From positions 4,562,001 to 4,626,000 of the forward strand of contig NZ_CP026100.1 in assembly GCF_003722335.1 (NCBI RefSeq): a stretch of 64,000 nt of DNA, written 5' to 3'. Positions 53,463 to 61,036 of the stretch are shown here, one piece after another; the stretch's first letter is position 1; every line of letters starts with the position of its first letter. Below the pieces are notes generated by a model. The model did not search any database. It had not been told where the DNA came from and saw only the letters and a list, made by a program, of their open reading frames with translations. Source of the stretch: Caulobacter flavus. GTDB taxonomy: Bacteria; Pseudomonadota; Alphaproteobacteria; Caulobacterales; Caulobacteraceae. A program made the position numbers and the translations under genes.

Positions 53463-53878
53463 TCCTCGGTATAGCCGTGGCGGTGCATGGGCAGGAGCTC
53501 GTCTTCCTGCCAGATCCCCTCGCCCGTTTCGATGACGCGCGCGTAGAGCGGCCCGATCGTCTCCCAGATCTCCGGCCAGACCTCGCGGCCGGGCCGTCCC
53601 AGGGCCCAGGGGTGTTTCTCGCCCGGGATCGGCGCCCAGGCGTCATTGTAGAGCAGCGCCAGGTCCGCCCCCCAATAGATGGTGATCGGAAAACGGGAGT
53701 TGAGCATGATGCTCACCGCCGATTTCAGCGACTGGGGCCATCCCTCAGAAACGCCAAGCGGCGTGCCGCCCCAGTCGTGGGCGCGCATCCGAGCGCCCAT
53801 CTCGCCGCCACGCGCCCGGAAGCGCGGCGTGTCGTCGTCACCGCTCCGAACATCGTCCGGAGAACCGCCTTCGGTCAT
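53237..53878 (-). CDS. N-terminal part of the broken kinase (PAS-like sensor)
   Basis: Starts at ATG 53878. Residues up to about EECYYT are genuine kinase N-terminus: ARMRAHDWGGTPLGVSEGWP, SRFPITIYWGADLALLYNDA and LGRPGREVWPEIWETIGPLY are typical of the sensor domain of this kinase group. After the frameshift the roughly 70 remaining residues (SPSARSRAKTA onward, to 53237) are out-of-frame translation over the middle part. Confidence 0.55.
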   Translation of the reverse strand: MTEGGSPDDVRSGDDDTPRFRARGGEMGARMRAHDWGGTPLGVSEGWPQSLKSAVSIMLNSRFPITIYWGADLALLYNDAWAPIPGEKHPWALGRPGREVWPEIWETIGPLYARVIETGEGIWQEDELLPMHRHGYTEECYYTSPSARSRAKTAASPASSTPLSKPLSACCRSVGCGPSAAWASGPTRPCRSNKPAAGSPISWLRTPLTCRSP

Positions 53879-53985
53879 CAAGCCAGCCCTAAACCGCCCA
53901 AGCCCAAGCCCCCGCCCGAACGCGCGCCAAGCCTAGCGTCATTCGCCCGAGCCCGCCAAGGCCGTTCAGGGCGAGCCGCGGTGAA

Positions 53986-54011
53986 GGAACCCTCGTCATG
54001 GTCCGGGCCTT
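53986..54011 (+). promoter_or_regulatory. Candidate EcfG/SigT-type promoter of the DUF6766 gene
   Basis: GGAAC at 53986-53990, 17-base spacer, CCTT at 54008-54011, one mismatch to GGAAC-N16/17-CGTT. It ends 9 bases before the ATG, giving a very short leader. By eye only. Confidence 0.35.
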
Positions 54012-54020
54012 AACGCGGGC

Positions 54021-54671
54021 ATGCTCAAGATCTTGAAATCGAACGGTCTCACCCTGGCCTTGGCGGCGTTGTTCCTGGCGAGCCTGGTCGGACATTGGCT
54101 GACCGGCTGGCGCGTCGAGCTGGAGGACTTGCAGCGGCACGGCCAGTCGCCGATCGGCCCATTGGCCTATCTTACCGACCCGGCCTTCATCTCGACCGTG
54201 TTCGAGAACTGGGAGAGCGAGTTCCTGCAGATGTCGGTCTATGTCGTGCTGACCGCCTATCTGGTCCAGCGCGGCTCCTCCGAATCCAAGGACCCCGACG
54301 CCCCGACGCGCGACGTCTTGCCGAGCAACGATCCCAAGGCGCCGGTCCTGGCGCGGAAAACAGGTCCGCTCGCCTGGGCCTACGCCCATTCCCTGGGACT
54401 TGCCCTGGCCTTGCTGTTCGTCGCCTCCTTCGTCCTTCACTGGACGTCTAGCGCCAAGGCGGCGACGCAGGAGGCGCTGGAACACGGGGGCGCGGCCAAG
54501 TCGACCCTGGCCTACCTCGCCGATCCGCAACTGTGGTTCGAGTCGTTCCAGAACTGGCAGAGCGAGTTTCTGTCCACGGCCGTTCTGGTCGTCCTGTCGA
54601 TCTATCTGCGCCAGAAGAACTCCCCGGAGTCCAAGCCGGTAGCCGCGCCCAACGCCCAGACCGGCGCCTGA
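54021..54671 (+). CDS. DUF6766 family membrane protein with internal duplication
   Basis: Inner-membrane protein of 216 residues built from two similar halves. Each has a membrane segment (LALAALFLASLVGHWLTGW; LGLALALLFVASFVLHWTS), a short loop with GPLAYLTDP or STLAYLADP, the repeated FENWESEFLQ or FQNWQSEFLS, and a second membrane segment ending in YLVQRGSSESK or YLRQKNSPESK. Function is unknown. Homologues are often found among stress-related genes on mobile DNA. Members with four membrane segments of this length are normal for the family. Confidence 0.82.
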   Translation: MLKILKSNGLTLALAALFLASLVGHWLTGWRVELEDLQRHGQSPIGPLAYLTDPAFISTVFENWESEFLQMSVYVVLTAYLVQRGSSESKDPDAPTRDVLPSNDPKAPVLARKTGPLAWAYAHSLGLALALLFVASFVLHWTSSAKAATQEALEHGGAAKSTLAYLADPQLWFESFQNWQSEFLSTAVLVVLSIYLRQKNSPESKPVAAPNAQTGA

Positions 54672-54688
54672 CGGGTAAGGCCGATCTT

Positions 54689-54713
54689 GGAACAAAGCCC
54701 AGCCTCGGGCCTT
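54689..54713 (+). promoter_or_regulatory. Candidate EcfG/SigT-type promoter upstream of small gene at 54785
   Basis: GGAAC at 54689-54693, 16-base spacer, CCTT at 54710-54713, the same arrangement as before the DUF6766 gene and 71 bases upstream of the next ATG. By eye only. Confidence 0.35.
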
Positions 54714-54784
54714 TAGCGAAAGTTGGCTTCCGGACAGACCGTAGGTCGTGAGGACTGTAAACATCTCCGCGGGTGGAGGCGTCG

Positions 54785-54994
54785 ATGCAGACCTATACGT
54801 TCATGTGCCTGAATAAGGATGGCGTAGCCGCCGCCATCGATATTGTTGAGTTGAAAGATGGCGACTACCTCGGCCATGCGAACACGCTTCTGGGATGGCA
54901 TGGCAGCGCGCGCGCCATCGAAGTCTGGAGCGAAACCGATCTTGTCAATGTGGTCGAGCGCTCGCGCCTCCCTCCCGAGGGCTGCGCCCACTAG
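54785..54994 (+). CDS. Unrecognised small protein (69 residues)
   Basis: Begins TYTFMCLNKDGVAAAIDIV, continues DGDYLGHANTLLGWHGSARA and ends VVERSRLPPEGCAH. No family was recognised by name; it looks like a small alpha/beta protein with no membrane segment. ATG at 54785 follows GGAGG 6 bases upstream, which supports a real gene. It sits between the DUF6766 gene and a hybrid kinase in the same direction. Confidence 0.65.
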   Translation: MQTYTFMCLNKDGVAAAIDIVELKDGDYLGHANTLLGWHGSARAIEVWSETDLVNVVERSRLPPEGCAH

Positions 54995-55144
54995 ATCGCG
55001 CGCCAAGCTCCGATCGCGCCCCGCCTACGCTAAAATATCATTTGATAATCGGGCTTTAGCCGGCCTGGCCGTCCAACCCGTTGTCGATTGCGCTTTGCCG
55101 TCCGCCACGTTAGGAGCGGCCTTGGGGAGCGGCCAAGGGGTGCA

Positions 55145-57100
55145 ATGACGAAGCTGCCGCGGGATTTGAACGCACGCGATGAGGCCGAGCGTCATCGCCT
55201 GCTGATCAACGCCGTCACCGACTACGCGCTCTATCTTCTGGACGCGACCGGGACGGTGACGACCTGGAACAGCGGCGCGGCCCTTTTCAAGGGCTATCAG
55301 GCCGAAGAGATCGTCGGTCGGCACTTCTCGGTCTTCTACACCGAGGAGGACCGGGCCGCTGGATTGCCGGCCCGCGCCCTGGAGACGGCGGCGCGCGAAG
55401 GACGCTTCGAGGCCGAGGGCTGGCGCGTGCGCAAGGACGGCACGCGGTTTTGGACGCACGTTGTCATCGACCCGGTCATCGAGGATGGCGAAGTGATCGG
55501 CTTCGCCAAGGTCACCCGCGACGTCTCGGCCCGCAAGGCGCGCGACGCGGCGCTCTATGAGAGCGAGCAGCGCTTCCAGAGACTGGTGCAGGGCGTTCGC
55601 GATTACGCGCTCTACATGCTCGACCCGGTGGGCAACATCACCAACTGGAACAGCGGCGCCGAAGCCATCAAGCGCTACAAGGCCGGCGAGGTGGTGGGCC
55701 GCAATTTCTCGATGTTCTATACGCCAGAGGATCGCGAAAACGGTGCGCCCGAACGCGCCCTGGCCACGGCGGTGCGCGAGGGCAAGTTCGAGGGCGAGGC
55801 CGTGCGGGTGCGCAAGGACGGCGAGCGCTTCTGGGCCCATGTGCTGATCGATCCGATCCACGACGAGGCGGGCAAGCTCCTGGGCTTTGCCAAGGTCACG
55901 CGCGACATCACCGAAAAGCGCCGGGCCCTTGAGGAGATCGAACGCACGCGCGAAGCCCTGTCCCAGGCTCAGAAGATGGAAGCGATCGGCCGCCTGACCG
56001 GCGGGGTGGCGCACGACTTCAACAACCTGCTGACGGTCATCCGCTCCTCGGCGGAGTTCCTCCAGCGGGGCGAGCAAGATCCCCGGCGCCAGAAATATGT
56101 CGACGCCATCGCCTCGGCGTCGGAGCGCGCGGCTCTGCTGACCAGCCAGCTTCTCGCGTTCGCGCGACGCCAGCCCCTGCAGCCGGAGAGCTTCAACATC
56201 GTCGAGCGGCTGGAAGGCCTGCGCCAGATCATCGCCGCCTCGGCTGACGCCTCGATCACTCTCGAGCTCGGCTTTGACGGGCCCGAACTTTGGATCAAGG
56301 CCGATCCTGGGCAGTTCGACACGGCGATCATCAACATGGTGGTCAACGCCCGCGACGCCATGCCCAGCGGGGGGGCGATCCGCATTCGCGCCAGCCGGGC
56401 CCCGGGCGTGCCGGCCGTTCGCGGCCATGCCGCGGCCCCGGGTGAGTTCGCGGCCGTCGCCATCGCCGACACCGGCACGGGCATGTCAGCCGAGACCCTG
56501 GCGCACATCTTCGAGCCGTTCTTCACCACCAAAGCTGTCAATCGGGGCACAGGCCTGGGGCTGAGCCAAGTCTACGGTTTCGCCAAGCAGTCGCGCGGCG
56601 AGGTCGCCGTCTCCAGCCTCGAAGGGGCCGGCTCCACCTTCACCCTCTACCTGCCTATGTCGGCGCGCCAGGAGCCCGCGACGCCCTCGCGCCAATCCGT
56701 CGACGTCAAGACCCCGCCGCTACGGATCCTGCTGGTCGAGGACAATCTGGAGGTCGGCCAGTTCGCGGCCACGATGCTAGAGGAGATGGGCCACGCCGTC
56801 ACCCGCGTCGGCGACGCGCAAAGCGCGCTGACGGCCCTGGAAAAGCCGTCCGCGCGTTTCGAGCTGGTGTTCACCGATGTCGTGATGCCCGGCATGAGCG
56901 GCGTGGAGCTGGCTGGCCAGGTGCGCGAGCGCTGGCCAAAGGTCAGGGTCATCCTGACCAGCGGCTATAGCCATGTCCTGGCCGAAGACGGCGCTCACGG
57001 CTTCCCGCTCCTCAAGAAGCCCTACACCCTGGAGAGCCTGATGCGCATCCTGGCGCAAGAGGCGGTCGCCCGCGAGGGCGCGGCTCTTTCCGCGGACTAG
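55145..57100 (+). CDS. Hybrid sensor histidine kinase (PAS-PAS-HisKA-HATPase-REC)
   Basis: Soluble protein of 651 residues. Two tandem, closely similar PAS domains (about 15-135 and 140-265) share TWNSGAALFKGY / NWNSGAEAIKRY, FSVFYTEED / FSMFYTPED and FAKVTRD, pointing to an internal duplication. HisKA has GGVAHDFNNLLTVI near 290, HATPase has INMVVNARDAMPSGG and GTGLGLSQVYGFAK, and the receiver has LVEDNLEVGQ and LVFTDVVMPGMSG near 590. ATG at 55145 is preferred over 55088. A small palindrome TATCA-TT-TGATA lies at 55036-55047 upstream. Confidence 0.92.
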   Translation: MTKLPRDLNARDEAERHRLLINAVTDYALYLLDATGTVTTWNSGAALFKGYQAEEIVGRHFSVFYTEEDRAAGLPARALETAAREGRFEAEGWRVRKDGTRFWTHVVIDPVIEDGEVIGFAKVTRDVSARKARDAALYESEQRFQRLVQGVRDYALYMLDPVGNITNWNSGAEAIKRYKAGEVVGRNFSMFYTPEDRENGAPERALATAVREGKFEGEAVRVRKDGERFWAHVLIDPIHDEAGKLLGFAKVTRDITEKRRALEEIERTREALSQAQKMEAIGRLTGGVAHDFNNLLTVIRSSAEFLQRGEQDPRRQKYVDAIASASERAALLTSQLLAFARRQPLQPESFNIVERLEGLRQIIAASADASITLELGFDGPELWIKADPGQFDTAIINMVVNARDAMPSGGAIRIRASRAPGVPAVRGHAAAPGEFAAVAIADTGTGMSAETLAHIFEPFFTTKAVNRGTGLGLSQVYGFAKQSRGEVAVSSLEGAGSTFTLYLPMSARQEPATPSRQSVDVKTPPLRILLVEDNLEVGQFAATMLEEMGHAVTRVGDAQSALTALEKPSARFELVFTDVVMPGMSGVELAGQVRERWPKVRVILTSGYSHVLAEDGAHGFPLLKKPYTLESLMRILAQEAVAREGAALSAD

Positions 57101-57226
57101 CCCCGGCCGGAACCCCGACGCCCCGCCGCGACAATCTGACCGCGGCCCGGACGGTCGGACCCGCTGGCGATCGCCTGAAGATTTCTTATCTAAGTCGCTG
57201 ACAAGGATGAGGAGTTTTCAGGTTTC

Positions 57227-57490
57227 ATGGCCGGTGGCTGGACTCATGACGGAGGCGTTCTCGACCAGATCGAGGACACGGTGATCGACGGCGTCCTGCA
57301 TGCCCGCGCGCGCCTGCCAAGCGGCGAGAGCGCGCTCTTCTGCGTCGAATGCGGCGAGGACATCCCCCAGGCGCGACGCCTCGCCCTACCCGGCTGTCGC
57401 ACCTGCATCGACTGCCAGGCCGGCCGCGACAAGCAGGTGGTGATCGGCGGCATTAATCGGCGCGGCAGCAAGGATAGCCAGCTGCGCTGA
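57227..57490 (+). CDS. DksA/TraR-family C4 zinc-finger protein
   Basis: Protein of 87 residues with a zinc-binding pattern CVECGEDIPQARRLALPGC then RTCIDCQ (CxxC-17-CxxC spacing), as in short TraR/YbiI-type members. The N-terminal coiled coil is very short, so it resembles phage/plasmid TraR-like rather than full DksA proteins. It may bind RNA polymerase in the secondary channel; that is family inference. It lies in the stress cluster. Confidence 0.85.
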   Translation: MAGGWTHDGGVLDQIEDTVIDGVLHARARLPSGESALFCVECGEDIPQARRLALPGCRTCIDCQAGRDKQVVIGGINRRGSKDSQLR

Positions 57491-57561
57491 GCCGTGTCTG
57501 GCCCATACGATCGGACGCCACCGCCCTTTAGGGCCGCGGCCTATGCCGCCCGGCCCGCCAT

Positions 57562-57583
57562 CGAACCGACTGAGCTACGGCCG
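57562..57583 (-). other. tRNA-like 5' fragment at the end of the YbhB-like gene
   Basis: On the minus strand GGCCGTAGCTCAGTCGGTTC reads like the acceptor and D-arm of a tRNA (GTAGCTCAGTCGGTT), but no anticodon or T-arm follows. It may be the footprint of an integration event or chance. Confidence 0.3.
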
Positions 57584-58150
57584 CTCGTGGGTGGCCACCA
57601 GCATGCCCTTGGCCAGCACGTGGCCCTCGATAGCCTTCAGAAAGCGCCCCCGGCTCGGCGGCGCCTCGAACGCTAGCTTCCGGTCCAGGGCGAAGAGCTG
57701 GAAGACATAGAGATGCGGTCCGTGGCCGGTGGGCGGGTCGGGCGGCAGCCAGCCAGCTTGCAGGAAGCTGTTTTTGCCAAGCGACTCGTCGAGCCCATCA
57801 TGCCCGGGGCTGCGCAGCTGGCCTTCGGGCAAGGCGATGAGGTCGGCCGGCAGGTCCCAGGCCAGCAGGTGCACCAAGGGCTCAAGCGCCGGGGCGTCCG
57901 GGTCCTCGACCAGCAGGGCCGCCGCGGCGGCTCCGGGCGGCAGGTTGGTCCAGCTCAGGGGCGGCGAAAGGCCCTCCCCATCGGCCGTGAACCGCGGCGG
58001 CAAGGCGCCGCCATCGTCGAAGGCGTCGCTGGTCAGGGCGATGGTGTCGGCGAGGCCGGCGAAGGCGCGATCTTCGCTGGCCACCTTCTCGAAACCGGCC
58101 CGCACTCCGCGCAGCGCGCGGCCGACGCCGTGGGGAATCTTCTCGAGCAT
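57575..58150 (-). CDS. YbhB/YbcL family Raf-kinase-inhibitor-like protein (PEBP fold)
   Basis: Protein of 191 residues, cytoplasmic as no signal is seen. PEBP motifs: LTSDAFDDGGALPPRFTADG near 48, LSPPLSWTNLPPGAAA near 70, VEDPDAPALEPLVHLLAWDL near 88-107 (ligand pocket Asp-Pro and His), HGPHLYVFQLFALD near 151. ATG at 58150 is fixed by AGGAGG 5 bases upstream. Function in bacteria is unknown. Its stop codon falls inside a tRNA-like sequence (57562-57583). Confidence 0.88.
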   Translation of the reverse strand: MLEKIPHGVGRALRGVRAGFEKVASEDRAFAGLADTIALTSDAFDDGGALPPRFTADGEGLSPPLSWTNLPPGAAAAALLVEDPDAPALEPLVHLLAWDLPADLIALPEGQLRSPGHDGLDESLGKNSFLQAGWLPPDPPTGHGPHLYVFQLFALDRKLAFEAPPSRGRFLKAIEGHVLAKGMLVATHERP

Positions 58151-58206
58151 GGCGGCCTCCTGTTCACGAGGCAAACCGCTGAGCGTCGTGTTCGTTCAGC
58201 GCGATC

Positions 58207-58563
58207 TCAAGATCGATCAGTGGCGCGCATATCCTTGACCGACGGATCGGCGGGGAGTTGCCCATAGAAGCGGGCGAGCTCGGGATGGCGGGCGACCAGG
58301 GCGGCGAAGGCCGGGCGAACCCGGGGCGTCAGGGCCGGGTCCTTGTCGCACAGCGACACCACCAGGGCGGCGCTATGGCGCAAGGTCGGCTCGCGCAGGG
58401 CCGCGCGCTGAGCCGTCAGGCGATCGCGATAACGCCCCGCGGCTGCGGTGTCGGGCAATTGGTCGATCGCCCGATCGATGTCCTTGCGCAACTGGGCGAT
58501 CGCCTGCGCTAGACCGATCTCCAACGCCACGTCCAGAAATGCGCCCTCCACGCCGCCCGACAC
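58207..58563 (-). CDS. Unrecognised protein (118 residues), helical
   Basis: Starts with GTG at 58563, preceded by GAGGAG at 6 bases, which supports a real gene. Sequence is mostly helical and charged: QLRKDIDRAIDQLPDTAAAG, RLTAQRAALREPTLRHSAAL, RVRPAFAALVARHPELARFY. No domain was recognised, no signal or membrane segment. It lies just upstream of, and in the same direction as, the YbhB-like gene, so the two may be co-transcribed. Confidence 0.6.
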   Translation of the reverse strand: MSGGVEGAFLDVALEIGLAQAIAQLRKDIDRAIDQLPDTAAAGRYRDRLTAQRAALREPTLRHSAALVVSLCDKDPALTPRVRPAFAALVARHPELARFYGQLPADPSVKDMRATDRS

Positions 58564-58824
58564 TTCAACTCCTCAAGTGGCCGCCGCGCTCGCGCCCCAG
58601 CGCCTGATCGACGGGTTTCTAGATTGCCCGTTGACGCGCTTGCGCCTCAAGGGGAAAGTTCCGGCTTCGTTCACATCCTGCTCGATTGCTGGGGATGAAA
58701 CGTCGCGGCGAAAAAAGCCAGCCACGGACGGCGAGATTGAGGCCTCGGTCGCTTACGGCCCATGAAGATTTGACGCCCCGGCGCCCTGTCCTAAGATCGC
58801 GGTGACCTGGAGATTTGCCTGGAC

Positions 58825-59178
58825 GTGCCTGACCGCTCCCCCCCAGACGGCGCCTTCTTCGCCCCAGAACACGACGAGGCCCTCTGGTCGCTCGCACCCT
58901 GGATCACCGACTACAGGGTCGCTCCGAGCGACGGCTACGACGCCACCTTCGTCGAGGTCTGGCTAAGGCCGCCGCGCGCCTGCGAGATCGCGGAATTCGG
59001 ACGGACACCGCGTCCGGTTCCCGACCGTGCCCATGACATCGAATTCCATAATGTCGGCGACGCGCCGCCGATCGGCTTCTGGCATTTTCATCCCACGGTC
59101 GAAGCGTTCGAGATCGAGTACGATCGCGATGACGGCTCGGCCTGGTGGGCCAGGGTCTGGCTGAAGACGGCGCCATGA
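58825..59178 (+). CDS. Unrecognised protein (117 residues)
   Basis: GTG start at 58825. The sequence has balanced composition with aromatic-rich strands: HDEALWSLAPWITDYRVAPS, YDATFVEVWLRPPRACEIAE and PIGFWHFHPTVEAFEIEYDR. No family was recognised; the pattern suggests a small beta-rich cytoplasmic protein. It overlaps the next gene in ATGA, so the two are translated together. Confidence 0.6.
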   Translation: MPDRSPPDGAFFAPEHDEALWSLAPWITDYRVAPSDGYDATFVEVWLRPPRACEIAEFGRTPRPVPDRAHDIEFHNVGDAPPIGFWHFHPTVEAFEIEYDRDDGSAWWARVWLKTAP

Positions 59179-59648
59179 TCACCGCGGTCCGCTCGGCGGT
59201 GATCTGCGACAAGGTCGAACGGCGGGCCAATGGCCTGACCGACTATCTGGGCATCCACGGTGCGGTCCTGCTGGCTCAGAGCCTGCCGGGCCTCCTGGAG
59301 GTCTGGATCGCCTTGCATCTGGACGTCGACAAACGACAAACGCGTGGCCGCGTGAGCCTGGCTTCAGCGGACCTTGGCCTCATGGTCCCGTTCGACTTCG
59401 CCACCGGACGGGGGATGAGCGTGATCGCCTTTCCGCTGTTCATTCCGATCCAGGCCGCCCACACCCTGACCCTCACGATCCAGGACGATGACCGGCGCGA
59501 CAGGCCGTTCCGGTTCAAGTGGGCGCTGGGCTTCGCGCCTGGGGCCAAGGCGCTCGAACCGCACGTCGCCGCGACCGTTGTTGAGGAGGCCGCGGAGGCC
59601 AACGCGCGGGTCTTGGCGAGTCTCGTCAAACCCGCCGCCAAGCATTAG
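59175..59648 (+). CDS. Unrecognised protein (157 residues), faintly DUF6941-like
   Basis: Begins with SAVICDKVERRANGLTDYLG and has a long beta-rich middle (LEVWIALHLDVDK, MSVIAFPLFIPIQAAHTLTL). The opening resembles the start of DUF6941 proteins (a CDDVRRE-type strand followed by G-x-Y), but this is by memory only. ATG 59175 overlaps the preceding stop. It is the last intact gene before the insertion element. Confidence 0.6.
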   Translation: MITAVRSAVICDKVERRANGLTDYLGIHGAVLLAQSLPGLLEVWIALHLDVDKRQTRGRVSLASADLGLMVPFDFATGRGMSVIAFPLFIPIQAAHTLTLTIQDDDRRDRPFRFKWALGFAPGAKALEPHVAATVVEEAAEANARVLASLVKPAAKH

Positions 59649-59738
59649 CGAGCCGGGCCATGTGTTGGTGTGGACGGCCTCTCATCCCAACGGTTTGATG
59701 GCGCTTAGCGTCAACAAGCCAGTCGAGAGGAGAGCCAC

Positions 59739-60767
59739 ATGGTCACACCAGTGCGTATCGGCATGGACACGGCTAAGTCCGTGTTCCAGCTCCACGGAGT
59801 GGATGAGAACGAGGTTGTAGTTCTTCGTCGCCAGCTCCGGCGCGCCGACATGATCCGCTATTTCGAGAACCTTCCGCCGGCCCTTGTCGCGATCGAGTCC
59901 TGCGGTAGTTCCCACCATTGGGCGCGGCTCCTGGAGTCGTTCGGCCACGAGGTGAAGCTGATCCCGCCGCAGTACGTGAAGCCGTACGTAAAGCGCGGGA
60001 AGAACGACGCGGCCGACGCCGAAGCGCTCTGCGAGGCCGTCACCAGGCCGACCATGCGTTTCGTGCCTGTGAAGTCCAAGGACCGTCAGGCGGCCTGCAT
60101 GTTGATGACGGTGCGCGAGCGGCTCGTCATGGTGAAGTCGCAGCTCAGCAACGCTTTTCGGAGTTATGCGGCGGAGTTCGGGATTGTGGGCCCGTCCGGC
60201 CGGCAGAACGTCAGTGGCCTGATCGCGCGCGTCCTCGAAGATGACACGCTGCCGGAGCTGGCGCGCGAGCTCTTCCAGTTTCAAGCCAAGGAGTACGCCG
60301 CGGTAGAGGCGCGCCTGGCGGAGATCGACGCGAAGCTGATGAAGTGGCACCGCGCCGACGAGCTGAGCCGGCGCATCGCCACCATTCCCGGCGTCGGCCC
60401 TATCGGCTCAACGTTGCTGAGCATGAAGGCGCCGCCGGCGCAGACCTTCGGCTCCGGGCGCGACTTCGCCGCCTGGCTGGGGCTCACGCCGCGAGACCAT
60501 TCGACAGGCGGTCGATCAAGACTCGGCGGGATCACCAAGGCTGGAGATCCATCGATCCGGTCAACGCTGATCGTCGGGGCCACAGCGCTGCTGCGCCATG
60601 TGCGCCTCGGGCATACAAAGCCATCGCCCTGGCTGGCCAGGCTCATGGAGCGGAAGCCGCCCAAGCTGGTCGCGGTCGCATTGGCCAACAAGTTCGCCAG
60701 GATTGCTTGGCGGCTGATGGTGTCGGGCGGAGTCTACATCCGGCCCGCAGCACTGAACCCGACCTGA
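59739..60767 (+). CDS. IS110-family transposase (DEDD/serine recombinase type)
   Basis: Full-length transposase of 342 residues. N-terminal RuvC-like DEDD domain: first Asp in RIGMDTAKSVFQLHG near residue 9, Glu in LVAIESCGSSHHWA near 52, and KRGKNDAADAEALCEAVTRP near 86-105 (two Asp). The C-terminal Transposase_20 domain has TIPGVGPIGSTLLSM near 215 and FAAWLGLTPRDHSTGGRSR near 245, with the conserved serine. LIPPQYVKPYVKRGKND is typical of the IS1111 group. The gene has no lesion, so the element may be active. Confidence 0.95.
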   Translation: MVTPVRIGMDTAKSVFQLHGVDENEVVVLRRQLRRADMIRYFENLPPALVAIESCGSSHHWARLLESFGHEVKLIPPQYVKPYVKRGKNDAADAEALCEAVTRPTMRFVPVKSKDRQAACMLMTVRERLVMVKSQLSNAFRSYAAEFGIVGPSGRQNVSGLIARVLEDDTLPELARELFQFQAKEYAAVEARLAEIDAKLMKWHRADELSRRIATIPGVGPIGSTLLSMKAPPAQTFGSGRDFAAWLGLTPRDHSTGGRSRLGGITKAGDPSIRSTLIVGATALLRHVRLGHTKPSPWLARLMERKPPKLVAVALANKFARIAWRLMVSGGVYIRPAALNPT

Positions 60768-61036
60768 TCTGAGACCGGCGCCCGGAAGCCAAAGAGGCTG
60801 CACCCGGACCGCCCAGGAAACTTGCACGAACGAACAGATGGAAACGACCTATTGGTCGGTACGCGCGACATTCCGAAGATTGCACTGGCATCCCGATGTC
60901 GCCAATGTGTTTGGAGCGCGCGTAGCGAACACCATCTTGGCCAGCGAGCTTCTCGCGCAAACAGGCCGGACATCTGATAGCAAGCGTTAGGTCAGACAGT
61001 CTGCGCGTTCACTGCAAGCGGGGGGCCGTCCACATC
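60768..61036 (+). ncRNA. Non-coding 3' end of the IS, expected site of the guide (bridge/seek) RNA
   Basis: About 270 bases between the transposase stop and the right end with no coding frame. IS110-family elements encode a structured guide RNA that pairs with donor and target DNA, and in the IS1111 group it lies downstream of the transposase. A small hairpin CGACC-TATT-GGTCG is visible at 60845-60858. The RNA itself is inferred from the family, not shown. Confidence 0.4.

Larger units (their letters stand above)
49422..53878 (-). pseudogene. Broken giant hybrid histidine kinase (frameshift plus in-frame stop)
   Basis: Three frames reconstruct one protein of about 1485 residues: N-terminal PAS-like sensor, HisKA-HATPase-REC, then PAS-GAF-HisKA-HATPase-REC. 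Lesion 1, near 53453: EECYYT continues as SPSAR, whereas the downstream frame reads HFTFSPIQGED; one missing base, for example C in TACTACAC(C)TTCACC, explains it. Lesion 2: TAA at 51674-51672 lies in the same frame between KPFSAR and LTARVAGAIATARLRQEM, where families usually have KPFSAREL; one change from GAA would produce it. The start is ATG 53878. The parts could still be made separately by reinitiation. Confidence 0.75.
59665..61036 (+). mobile_element. IS110-family (IS1111 group-like) insertion sequence
   Basis: About 1.37 kb containing one transposase. Subterminal inverted repeats TGTGGACGGCC (59669-59679) and GGCCGTCCACA (61024-61034) lie a few bases inside the ends, as in the IS1111 group, rather than at the very tips. 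Ends are placed by rebuilding the interrupted SRAP gene: ATGTG (59660-59664) on the left and TGCAATCTC from 61037 on the right, which share TG, a likely 2-base core. Exact ends are uncertain by two or three bases. Confidence 0.8.

Noticed and set aside
53440..53470. Programmed -1 frameshift in the hybrid kinase
   Set aside because: The local sequence TACTACACTTCACC has no slippery heptamer, so a simple one-base loss is more likely.
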